NCBI GenBank assembly: GCA_017455085.1
Contig: JAFTBT010000056.1
Coordinates: 1-40,088, forward strand
Origin: Synergistaceae bacterium
GTDB lineage: Bacteria; Synergistota; Synergistia; Synergistales; Aminobacteriaceae
Length of the DNA stretch: 40,088 nt
Reading direction: 5' to 3'
Of this stretch, positions 33,455-40,088 are shown one piece after another. Position numbers and translations under genes: made by a program. The notes under the pieces are model-generated. The model saw only the letters and a list, made by a program, of their open reading frames with translations, searched no databases and was not told where the DNA came from. Position 1 is the stretch's first letter; each line of letters begins with the position of its first letter.

Positions 33455-34517
33455 GCTTGAGCATGTCAAAAAGGTTTACCAGAACGTTACGCCACTAAAG
33501 GATGTCTGCACCGAGATCAACGAGGGAGATGTTATCGCGGTGATAGGCCCTTCAGGTACGGGGAAAAGCACTCTGTTACGCTGCATAAACCTGCTGGAAA
33601 AACCCACAGAAGGCAAAATCTTTCTGGACACCGAAGAAATTACCAGCCCTCGCTGCAACATCCCAAAAGTCCGTCAGAAAATGGGGATGGTCTTCCAGTC
33701 GTTCAACCTGTTCGGACATTTGACCATCATCGAGAACATCATGCTTGCTCCGGTGAAACTGAAGGGCGAATCCAAACAGCAGGCCTTTGACAACGGTATG
33801 AAGCTCCTGCGTCAAGTGGGACTCGCAGAAAAAATGCTGAACTACCCCGATGAGCTTTCAGGAGGCCAGAAACAGAGGATAGCTATTGCGCGAGCTCTGG
33901 CTATGAATCCTGAAGTGATACTCTTTGACGAGCCGACTAGTGCGCTTGACCCCACAATGGTCGGTGAAGTTCAGGCAGTTATCCGCGACTTGGCCAAGAC
34001 CGGAAAGACCATGATGATAGTGACTCACGAGATGAATTTTGCCCGCACGGTCAGCAGCAGAGTGTTCTACATGGACGAGGGCGGCATTTACGAGGACGGC
34101 ACACCACAGCAGATATTCGGCTCTCCTCGCAGGGACAGGACACGCAGATTCATCCATAGGCTTAAGGTTTTGGAGCTTGCCGTCACGAGCAGGGACTACG
34201 ATTTTCCGGGTACAGAGGCCGCTATCGAGAACTATTGCCGTAAGAATCTTGTTGCGCCAAAAACTTGCAACAGGATACAGCTCGCGTTTGAGGAGCTTGT
34301 GCAGCAGATATTGCTTCCGAAACTGGAGAAGCCCGAAATCAGCGCAGTAGTCGAGTACTCTGAAGAGACAGGCGAGGCAGTGATGAGTGTGCATTTTGGC
34401 GGAAGGGACATGAACCCGCTGGAGGATGCAGACCCGATCTCACTGGCAGTGCTGAAGGGGACGGCGAATGATATTTCGTACGAGGCAGGAAATACCGTGA
34501 AGCTGTCCATAAAGTAA
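33447..34517 (+). CDS. polar amino acid ABC transporter ATPase with C-terminal GHKL-like domain
   Basis: GlnQ/ArtP-type ATPase that would power the giant receptor-permease upstream. 356 residues, about 110 more than GlnQ. All ABC motifs are intact: Walker [10 protein letters not shown] (34-42), Q-loop FQSFN (83-87), signature LSGGQ (137-141), Walker B VILFDEP (157-163) and H-loop THE (193-195). From about 240 to 356 a second domain resembles the RsbW/SpoIIAB anti-sigma kinase fold: helix [15 protein letters not shown] in the N-box position, strand [14 protein letters not shown] at the G1 position, and [20 protein letters not shown] at the end. The N-box Asn and G1 Asp are replaced, so ATP binding there is doubtful. 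ATG 33447 ([11 protein letters not shown]) is the family start; an ATG at 33375 lies inside the repeat. Confidence 0.92.
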   Translation: MIRLEHVKKVYQNVTPLKDVCTEINEGDVIAVIGPSGTGKSTLLRCINLLEKPTEGKIFLDTEEITSPRCNIPKVRQKMGMVFQSFNLFGHLTIIENIMLAPVKLKGESKQQAFDNGMKLLRQVGLAEKMLNYPDELSGGQKQRIAIARALAMNPEVILFDEPTSALDPTMVGEVQAVIRDLAKTGKTMMIVTHEMNFARTVSSRVFYMDEGGIYEDGTPQQIFGSPRRDRTRRFIHRLKVLELAVTSRDYDFPGTEAAIENYCRKNLVAPKTCNRIQLAFEELVQQILLPKLEKPEISAVVEYSEETGEAVMSVHFGGRDMNPLEDADPISLAVLKGTANDISYEAGNTVKLSIK

Positions 34518-34523
34518 TATAAT
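34518..34523 (+). promoter_or_regulatory. candidate -10 box for the tat operon
   Basis: TATAAT immediately after the ATPase stop codon and 26 bases before the tatB start. No convincing -35. The tat genes could equally be read from the upstream operon. Confidence 0.35.
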
Positions 34524-34549
34524 TATCCCGAAAGAAGGTATCAGTTATT

Positions 34550-34966
34550 TTGTTCGGCGTTGGATTCTCGGAGTTGATTCTGATTCTGGTGATAGCGTAT
34601 ATTTTCGTGGGGCCTGAAGATTTGCCGAAGGTTGCCCGCTGGCTTGGCAGAGCAATAAAACGTATACACATGCTCATTCTCGAACTCAGGAGAGACACCG
34701 GAATCGATGAGGTCATACAGGAGACGAAGACATTGCGCAGAGATCTGGACTCAGCAGTCAGGGACAACGACATAACCCGCAACCTGCATGAAGTGCGTGA
34801 TGAACTCTCAGGGCTTGGCCGTGACATCACACAGGACATCAACGACACTAAAGCCGAAATCTCCAGTATAGGCCGCGAAATCTCCAGAGACATCAACGAC
34901 GCAAAAGCTGATACCTTCAGACCATCACAACCACAATCATCACAAACGGAGGAATCTAAATTATGA
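34550..34966 (+). CDS. tatB: Sec-independent translocase protein TatB
   Basis: TatB binds twin-arginine precursors together with TatC. 138 residues: short N-terminal membrane helix (FGVGFSELILILVIAYIFVG), the Gly-Pro hinge GPEDLPKVARWLGRA, then a long charged amphipathic helix. The C-terminal half has a near-repeat, LGRDITQDINDTKAEIS and IGREISRDINDAKAD. The start is TTG with GAAGG about 11 nt upstream; no ATG or GTG fits. It ends in an ATGA overlap with tatA. The twin-arginine flavoprotein gene is convergent, about 1 kb away. Confidence 0.9.
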   Translation: MFGVGFSELILILVIAYIFVGPEDLPKVARWLGRAIKRIHMLILELRRDTGIDEVIQETKTLRRDLDSAVRDNDITRNLHEVRDELSGLGRDITQDINDTKAEISSIGREISRDINDAKADTFRPSQPQSSQTEESKL

Positions 34967-35139
34967 GGCTCGGAGCAACAGAAATCATACTAATCATCAT
35001 TCTTGCGCTGGTGTTATTCGGCGGAGGAAAGTTAGCAAGCGTAGGCAAGTCACTCGGAAAAAGCATCAAGGACTTCAAGAACGAGATCAAGGACGAAACC
35101 GCAGACACAAAAGACTCTGACACTGAACCTAAAGCCTAA
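34963..35139 (+). CDS. tatA: Sec-independent translocase protein TatA
   Basis: A 58-residue protein that polymerises to form the Tat pore. MRLGATEIILIIILALVLFG is the membrane helix. The family FGGGKL turn and amphipathic helix (LASVGKSLGKSIKDFKNEI) follow, then an acidic tail. It is too short for a length-limited ORF search. GGAGG lies 8 nt before the ATG; the start overlaps the tatB stop (ATGA) and the stop is 3 nt from tatC. Confidence 0.95.
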   Translation: MRLGATEIILIIILALVLFGGGKLASVGKSLGKSIKDFKNEIKDETADTKDSDTEPKA

Positions 35140-35142
35140 GCT

Positions 35143-35862
35143 ATGGCCGGCGGAATCAATGAACGTTCAGCACTCCTCACTCACTTAATCGAGCTGAGGC
35201 GTGTTTTTATTGTGTGCGGAGTAAGTGCAGCAGTATTTTTCTGTGTGATATTCGGTTTCCTGATCGACTACATTATGTCGTGGCTCACAGCACCGATTCA
35301 GGCACGCGGCATAGGGATCATTTACACGGCTATGTCTGAGGCATTATTGACGAAGTTCAAAGTCTCGGTGATAGTGTCGATTATCGCGGCGAGTCCCGTA
35401 ATTATCTGGCAGATATGGAGCTTCATCAAGCCCGGGCTGTATCCTGAGGAGCAGCGAAAATTACGGTGGATGTTCCTGCTGATGCTTGGGCTGTTTCTGC
35501 TGGGAGTATCTTTCTGCTACATGGTCGTGTACAGCTTTGCGGTGGATTTCTTCCTGATGCAGGGTACAGGTTTTGCGTCGCCGATGTTGTCGCTGGACAG
35601 CTACGTGAGTTTTCTGCTGAGCTTCATACTGCCGTTTGGGTTGTCGTTTCAGCTTCCGGCTATACTCTACCTGACGACACGTGCGGGCTGGACGAACTAC
35701 AACATGCTCGCTGCAAAACGCAAGTATGTCCTGCTGGGAATATTCGTGATAGCTGCGATTCTGACTCCTCCTGATGTGATCTCACAGGTAGCGTTGGGAG
35801 TGCCTCTGTATGCACTGTATGAGGTCGGGATTCAGGTCTCACGTTTTGCCGCCAAACACTGA
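35143..35862 (+). CDS. tatC: Sec-independent translocase protein TatC
   Basis: Six-helix core receptor of the twin-arginine translocase, 239 residues. It begins with the cytoplasmic motif LLTHLIELRRVFIVCG, which belongs to the site recognising the twin-arginine signal. It has the conserved FIKPGLYPEEQR loop, with the Glu needed for binding, then SFILPFGLSFQLPAILYL and the C-terminal ILTPPDVISQ motif. Third gene of tatBAC, in the order B-A-C. Confidence 0.96.
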   Translation: MAGGINERSALLTHLIELRRVFIVCGVSAAVFFCVIFGFLIDYIMSWLTAPIQARGIGIIYTAMSEALLTKFKVSVIVSIIAASPVIIWQIWSFIKPGLYPEEQRKLRWMFLLMLGLFLLGVSFCYMVVYSFAVDFFLMQGTGFASPMLSLDSYVSFLLSFILPFGLSFQLPAILYLTTRAGWTNYNMLAAKRKYVLLGIFVIAAILTPPDVISQVALGVPLYALYEVGIQVSRFAAKH

Positions 35863-35872
35863 CACAAAAGCA

Positions 35873-35900
35873 GGGAGTCCATATTTCCCTACAGACTCCC
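35873..35900. terminator. hairpin between convergent tatC and the flavoprotein gene
   Basis: GGGAGTC and GACTCCC form a perfect 7-bp stem with a 14-nt loop in the 48-bp gap between two convergent genes. T-runs are weak on both strands (TGCTTTTG on the reverse), so efficiency is uncertain. Confidence 0.55.
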
Positions 35901-35910
35901 CATCCTTCAA

Positions 35911-38130
35911 CTACTGAGCGATTAATCCAGCCTTCACCATCGCTTTCGTGAGAGCCTCACAGAATGCCTTAGTGGTGATTGTTGCGCCTGATACTGCGTC
36001 CAGATTCGGGGACTGCTTTTCGAGTGCGGACTTGATCAGCGGCTCAAATGCTACATCACCGATTCCCGGAGTCTCTGACTGCTTGAGTATCTTGATGTCC
36101 GTGATCTTCTTGTCGTTCACGCTGATCTGCACCTGAACCGGCCCGCCCATTCCGTTATCTGACGTTCCGACGTAAGTATCTCCAGCTTTCGACTCTGCTG
36201 CTCCGACTGCCGAATCCGCTGCTGCCTTTGCTGCTGCCTCAGAGCCGGGCATGAACGTAACATCATACCTGTTGCGAATCACAGTCAGGTCGTTTGTCTC
36301 CATACCTGCAAATTTCGGGTCAAGTGCTGTCGATGCCGTAGCGAGTCCGTTCTCGTCAACAGAGGCTGCTGCTCTTCCAGCAATGTATCCGCCCGTCATG
36401 CAGCGTCCGAGTCCGTGAATGCGCATAGCTCCGGAAGACTCTCCTGCACAGAAAAGTCCCGGTATGGGTTTGCCGTCAAGGTCAAGCACCTGATAGTTCT
36501 TGTCGATTCTGATTCCTGCGAGCGTGTCATGAAGTGAAGGCACTGCCCAAAGCGCATAAAACGGCCCTTTCTCGATCTTGTAGCCCAGAGATTTTTTGCC
36601 CCAGTCGTCATCGACTCCAGCGTCTACAGCTGCGTTATATCTGCGGACAGTCTCAACCAGAGTTTCAGGGTTCATGTGAATATTCTCGTAGTACTTATTG
36701 ATTACGGCCTTAGCGAGTTCTTCGAGGGTATCCGCCTTGAAAGCATACCCGCCTTCGTAGTCAACAATGCCCTGCACCATGTTCCAGTCGTTGCGTTCTG
36801 CTGCTCCTGCGTCAAAAATCGCCCACAGAGGCCCGCCGTAACACTCTGCATTTCCGTCGCCTTTAGGGTCAATGAACACGGACGATAATGCTGTGTCGAA
36901 GAAGTCAAATCTGTCCTCAACGTATTTCGAGGTGTTGTACTTGTCTTCATTGCCGCACCTCTGGCCGAGCATGTTCACGATAATTAGGCTGTCGAAATCT
37001 GGCTTGATTCCGTTTGCGCGGACTAACGGCCATATTTTGCTGTACTCGGAGAATCCTTTGCCGTAGCCGTATCTGCACCCGAACCTGCTCGGAGTTGTGA
37101 TCCAGCCTCCGGAGTTGTTGGCATATGCCGCCATAGTTCCGAGTGCTGCTCCGATTCTCATGGCCGCTAATTCTCCTGAGCCGTCCTGATCGGAAAACGG
37201 CATACCTCCGAGTCCGTCGAACTCCGGGCCGAGTCTTGGGTCAAACATCGTCCTGAATGCCTCGTTGCCTGTTGAGCCTCCTGTGCAGATGATTACGCCC
37301 TTCTTTGCTCGGATATTCACGCTCGGCTGAGTCATGTCGATGTTCCCGTCAGTGAAGAAACTTTTTAGGGGTTCTGACTGTCCGGGCATGATGTGGGGTG
37401 TGTAGCTGGCCTTGACTCCGAGAACTTTGCCTGTTGTTCCGCCTTCACGGTAAATGCTGTCCATGTGGTAGTTCAGCAGGAACTTAGCCCCTCCGTCACG
37501 CAGAGACTTTTCAAGCGGACGAGTCACTCCGATTCCGCAGACTGCTGTACCTGTGTACATGTTCTCCCACTGTGAGGCATCAGCATATGTCTGGCGAGGA
37601 ACGCTTTCGGGTTCGTTGGCGTTAGCGAGAGCCCTGTAGTAGTCGTGTTTGTAGGGAGGCCTGTCCTGAACTACGAGACCTTTTGCGAGGAAGAACTCGT
37701 AGCTTTCGTGCATGGCGTTGGCTGTTGAGCGGACAACAGAGCGGTCATTGTAGCGGGTAGTGTTTGGGACACCTCTGGTGTGGTCGAAATAGTAGAGGTC
37801 TGCTGAGTCACGCACACCATGTTTCTGCTGGACGGACATATACGCGCCGTTGTGTAGGTAGCCTTCACTGACTGCTGCATGTCCACCTACGTCCCAGTTG
37901 GCATCGACCAGAAGCACGCTTGCTCCGTCAGCCTGAGCCTTGAGTGCTGCGGGGAGTCCTGCTCCTCCTGCTCCGATTACGACTACATCAGCTTCTAGAT
38001 CCCATTTCACGGACTGGGTATCTTCGGCGTATGCGTCACCTGCTGCGGATTTGAACATTCCCATTGCGGCGAGGCTCAAAGCTCCGGCAGCTGTACCCTT
38101 GAGAAAACTTCTTCTGCTGATTTCCGGCAT
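35911..38130 (-). CDS. Tat-exported FAD/FMN-binding reductase (fumarate/urocanate reductase-like)
   Basis: A 739-residue extracytoplasmic flavoprotein. The twin-arginine signal SRRSFLKGTAAGALSLAAMG is at the start. The FAD domain begins with VVVIGAGGAGLPAALKA (about 50-66) and ends with GLFCAGESSGAMRIHGLGRC and MTGGYIAGRAA, like the flavoprotein subunit of fumarate reductases. The C-terminal FMN_bind domain (about 640-739) has DAVSGATITTKAF, the site at which ApbE-type transferases attach FMN to Thr. No haem-binding CxxCH is present, so electrons must come from a separate donor. The acceptor is unknown: fumarate, urocanate or another enoate. ATG 38130 is favoured over GTG 38142, which abuts the AAGGAG. 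The convergent tat genes suggest a dedicated or favoured export partner. Confidence 0.92.
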   Translation of the reverse strand: MPEISRRSFLKGTAAGALSLAAMGMFKSAAGDAYAEDTQSVKWDLEADVVVIGAGGAGLPAALKAQADGASVLLVDANWDVGGHAAVSEGYLHNGAYMSVQQKHGVRDSADLYYFDHTRGVPNTTRYNDRSVVRSTANAMHESYEFFLAKGLVVQDRPPYKHDYYRALANANEPESVPRQTYADASQWENMYTGTAVCGIGVTRPLEKSLRDGGAKFLLNYHMDSIYREGGTTGKVLGVKASYTPHIMPGQSEPLKSFFTDGNIDMTQPSVNIRAKKGVIICTGGSTGNEAFRTMFDPRLGPEFDGLGGMPFSDQDGSGELAAMRIGAALGTMAAYANNSGGWITTPSRFGCRYGYGKGFSEYSKIWPLVRANGIKPDFDSLIIVNMLGQRCGNEDKYNTSKYVEDRFDFFDTALSSVFIDPKGDGNAECYGGPLWAIFDAGAAERNDWNMVQGIVDYEGGYAFKADTLEELAKAVINKYYENIHMNPETLVETVRRYNAAVDAGVDDDWGKKSLGYKIEKGPFYALWAVPSLHDTLAGIRIDKNYQVLDLDGKPIPGLFCAGESSGAMRIHGLGRCMTGGYIAGRAAASVDENGLATASTALDPKFAGMETNDLTVIRNRYDVTFMPGSEAAAKAAADSAVGAAESKAGDTYVGTSDNGMGGPVQVQISVNDKKITDIKILKQSETPGIGDVAFEPLIKSALEKQSPNLDAVSGATITTKAFCEALTKAMVKAGLIAQ

Positions 38131-38269
38131 GAAGAAATACACTCCTTATTATGTAGTTTGTGGTGATGAACTTATTATCGCTGATTGAGGCAGTAGATTC
38201 ATGAGCATATAGACGCAAAATATATACTATCATCAACTTTTGCGGTAAGATTTTGGCGAGATGATAATC
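38131..38269. other. divergent spacer between flavoprotein and symporter genes
   Basis: AT-rich 139-bp spacer. A TATACT at 38223-38228 may be the -10 of the symporter gene, without a good -35. Nothing else recognised. Confidence 0.3.
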
Positions 38270-39202
38270 ATGAATTTTCTTCGCAAAGTCAGTGATGCCT
38301 TCGGGCGTTACATGGCAGTAATCGTAGTAGTAGTGACTCTTTTGGCGTTGTTCGTGCCGGAGTCGTCCTTGTGGATTCAGACGGGCTGGATTACTCCGCT
38401 GTTGATGGTCATCATGTTCGGAATGGGTCTGACGCTGGAACTCAAAGATTTCGCGCTGGTCTTCACGAAACCGAAATACATCCTGCTCGGGTGTCTTGCA
38501 CAGTTCACCATCATGCCCGCATTAGCGTACGGGCTAAGTCTTGCTTTTGCACTCGATGCTGCACTAATGGCGGGAGTGATTCTAGTCGGGACATGTCCGG
38601 GCGGAACTTCCAGCAACGTAATCACGTATCTTTCACGCGGAGATGTCGTGCTGAGTGTGGGCATGACCAGCGTAAACACTCTTCTTGCGCCGTTCCTGAC
38701 ACCTGCGATAACGTACTTGCTGCTTCAGAAAACCGTGAACGTTGATGTGTACGCAATGTTCATATCGATAGTGCAGGTAGTTATTGTCCCGATAGTGTTC
38801 GGCTTCGTGATCAACAAGCTGTTCTCGAAGATCACCCGCGCTCTTGTGGACGTGTTGCCTGCTGTGAGCGTGACGACGATATGCATGATAGTGGCGTGTG
38901 TAGTGTCTCACAATGCGGCTCGTATACTTACGACGGGAATGCTGGTGTTTGGAGTGGTATTCCTGCACAACATGCTGGGGTATTTGTGCGGATTCATGCT
39001 CGGTAAATTTTTGGGGCTGGATGCGGCGAAGACTAAGGCACTTTCTGTGGAGGTCGGGATGCAGAACAGCGGGCTGGCGACGAGTCTTGCGGGGTCTGCG
39101 TTTCCGGAGCTGGCTATGGCGACGGTGCCGGGGGCGATATTCAGCGTGTGGCACAACATTTCGGGGGCATTGCTTGCGAGCGTATACAGACGCTGGGAGT
39201 GA
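38270..39202 (+). CDS. bile acid:sodium symporter family transporter
   Basis: Membrane protein of 310 residues with about ten hydrophobic segments, of the BASS/SBF family. Signature regions: MFGMGLTLELKDF (about 50-62), the crossover segment GVILVGTCPGGTSSNVITYL (about 105-124), and SVEVGMQNSGLATSLA (about 260-275), which form the Na+ sites. Bacterial members carry bile acids, pantoate or other organic anions; the substrate cannot be set here. The ATG at 38270 gives MNFLRKVSDAFGRYMA; an ATG at 38261 is an alternative with little ribosome-site support. It is divergent from the flavoprotein gene, so it could import that enzyme's substrate, but this is speculative. Confidence 0.88.
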   Translation: MNFLRKVSDAFGRYMAVIVVVVTLLALFVPESSLWIQTGWITPLLMVIMFGMGLTLELKDFALVFTKPKYILLGCLAQFTIMPALAYGLSLAFALDAALMAGVILVGTCPGGTSSNVITYLSRGDVVLSVGMTSVNTLLAPFLTPAITYLLLQKTVNVDVYAMFISIVQVVIVPIVFGFVINKLFSKITRALVDVLPAVSVTTICMIVACVVSHNAARILTTGMLVFGVVFLHNMLGYLCGFMLGKFLGLDAAKTKALSVEVGMQNSGLATSLAGSAFPELAMATVPGAIFSVWHNISGALLASVYRRWE

Positions 39203-39212
39203 ATAAACCTGC

Positions 39213-39258
39213 ACAAAAAATCAGGAAGCCGTGTAGTTTGACTTCCTGACTCTATTTT
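39213..39258. terminator. bidirectional terminator
   Basis: TCAGGAAG (39221-39228) and CTTCCTGA (39242-39249) form a perfect 8-bp stem. There is a T-rich stretch on the forward side and six A on the other, giving a T-run on the reverse strand. It serves the convergent symporter gene and the following reverse-strand gene. Confidence 0.85.
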
Positions 39259-40088
39259 TACCGTGAACGTCTTCCCTTTAGAATCATAACCGCACATACC
39301 AGCAGCATAATTCCTCCGTTCAGAGTCCCGCAGCTGCTTCCGGGCGACTCCAGCAGAGAATCACTCCAGCTCCCTCCGCCGCCTTGTCCGTCAGGGCTGC
39401 CAGGCGCAAACGTCAGCACAATATCTTCATTCCACATTAGGCCGTCCGTAGATGTCTGCACAGGAATCCGGTACACTCCCCTTAGAGTCTTTCCTGCTAT
39501 GGTGCTTGCAGTAACAGTAACTTTGCTCACCGGTGAGGTCTCAGCGTTCGCAGGCACAACAGCAACTTTCACCAAGTCATCAGCCGCTGCCTCAAAGATC
39601 AGAGCGTCGGACGATATTGTTACGTTTCCGAGCCTCCACAGGATAGGAGAGCCCTTCTCAAGTTCATAGCTTTGTGTGATAACTTCATTGATGAGCTGTT
39701 CGTCAGGCTGTATGTCTTCAGATTCGGGAGCCTCAATCGTAATGTCGGAGCTGAGTTTTTCGTCAACTATGTACTCTACATAACTTCCTGAGTCAGCAAT
39801 CGTAAGTCTGAGGTTTCTTCCGTTCTGGATCTCTGTCTCGTTGAGCAGGAAAGAAAACTCTATCCTGTCGCCCTTCGCAAGCAGAGGGAACATCTCACCG
39901 CCGAAACTGGATGTGTATTCTTCGCCGTCAGCGTCAGTGAAATCCATAAGCACCTCCGCCCAAACTTCATGGCGCATGTCTTCGCCAGCGTATTCTGCAG
40001 ACACAACAAACTCCGTCTCATTCTCGACCATCTCGGAGAAGTCAGTATCATCATCTACGTCTTCCCACTCGCTCCAGTCGTCATATTC
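39258..40088 (-). CDS. secreted acidic protein with membrane-anchoring C-terminal tail, N-terminus outside window
   Basis: The frame is open through the right edge (read backwards it begins EYDDWSEWEDVDDDTD), so ATG 40031 is internal. About 276 residues are visible: beta-rich, acidic, with no catalytic motif. Near the end are a Gly-rich linker (GQGGGGSW), SSCGTLNGG, a single hydrophobic segment (IMLLVCAVMIL) and the basic end KGRRSR. Cys-Gly, then a membrane helix, then Arg resembles the Synergist-CTERM-type sorting signal, in which such tails are processed to anchor proteins at the cell surface. Function unknown. Confidence 0.75.
   Translation of the reverse strand, partial: EYDDWSEWEDVDDDTDFSEMVENETEFVVSAEYAGEDMRHEVWAEVLMDFTDADGEEYTSSFGGEMFPLLAKGDRIEFSFLLNETEIQNGRNLRLTIADSGSYVEYIVDEKLSSDITIEAPESEDIQPDEQLINEVITQSYELEKGSPILWRLGNVTISSDALIFEAAADDLVKVAVVPANAETSPVSKVTVTASTIAGKTLRGVYRIPVQTSTDGLMWNEDIVLTFAPGSPDGQGGGGSWSDSLLESPGSSCGTLNGGIMLLVCAVMILKGRRSR

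Overview
The window looks like a chromosomal segment of an anaerobic, diderm (Gram-negative-type) bacterium, most likely a member of the Synergistota. This is inferred from the Skp/OmpH chaperone, the TRAP uptake genes, the rpoZ-coaBC-priA cluster, a twin-arginine flavoprotein reductase and a C-terminal tail resembling the Synergist-CTERM sorting signal. There are no phage genes, IS elements, rRNAs, tRNAs or CRISPR arrays. Base composition looks even, about half G+C. UGA acts as a normal stop: it ends several genes in ATGA stop/start overlaps.

Layout. 1-1.7 kb: 3' part of glgB (glycogen branching enzyme) and its terminator. 1.7-3.2 kb: two reverse-strand genes of unknown function that share a C-terminal module, both with damaged translation signals (an AUA in place of the start codon in one, an in-frame UGA in the other). 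3.4-7.6 kb: an RND efflux pair (adaptor plus pump). 7.8-14.7 kb: a hexonate/hexuronate locus, with a TRAP transporter (dctP, dctQ and a dctM interrupted by UGA), then a zinc dehydrogenase, uxuA and uxuB, which fit conversion of L-gulonate or fructuronate through mannonate to KDG. 14.7-17.1 kb (reverse): stand-alone (p)ppGpp hydrolase-like protein, small membrane protein, periplasmic-binding-like protein, Skp. 17.2-18.75 kb (reverse): SDR dehydrogenase and a YhhQ-type queuosine-precursor transporter preceded by a convincing preQ1-I riboswitch. 18.8-21.9 kb (reverse): rpoZ, coaBC and a PriA homologue that has lost its helicase motifs. 22.0-23.9 kb (reverse): terD, an AIM24-family gene and a second terD.

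24.0-34.5 kb is the most striking part. One 3080-residue ORF carries 11 copies of each lobe of an amino-acid-type periplasmic binding protein, fused to one ABC permease domain. The array starts with a lobe 2 and ends with a lobe 1. Linkers and sequence subgroups both indicate that the duplicated unit is lobe 2-lobe 1, that is, circularly permuted relative to the classical domain. Downstream lies a GlnQ-type ATPase with an extra C-terminal RsbW/SpoIIAB-like (GHKL-fold) domain. The two genes are separated by an 81-bp tandem duplication of their own stop/start junction, which creates a 56-codon ORF overlapping both neighbours.

34.5-35.9 kb is tatB-tatA-tatC. Convergent to it is a twin-arginine FAD/FMN reductase (35.9-38.1 kb), a likely client of that Tat system. 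A bile-acid:sodium-symporter-family protein (38.3-39.2 kb) and the 3' part of a secreted, membrane-anchored protein close the window.

A recurring theme is short tandem or direct duplication at gene boundaries: the dctM 3' end, the yhhQ/SDR junction and the receptor/ATPase junction.
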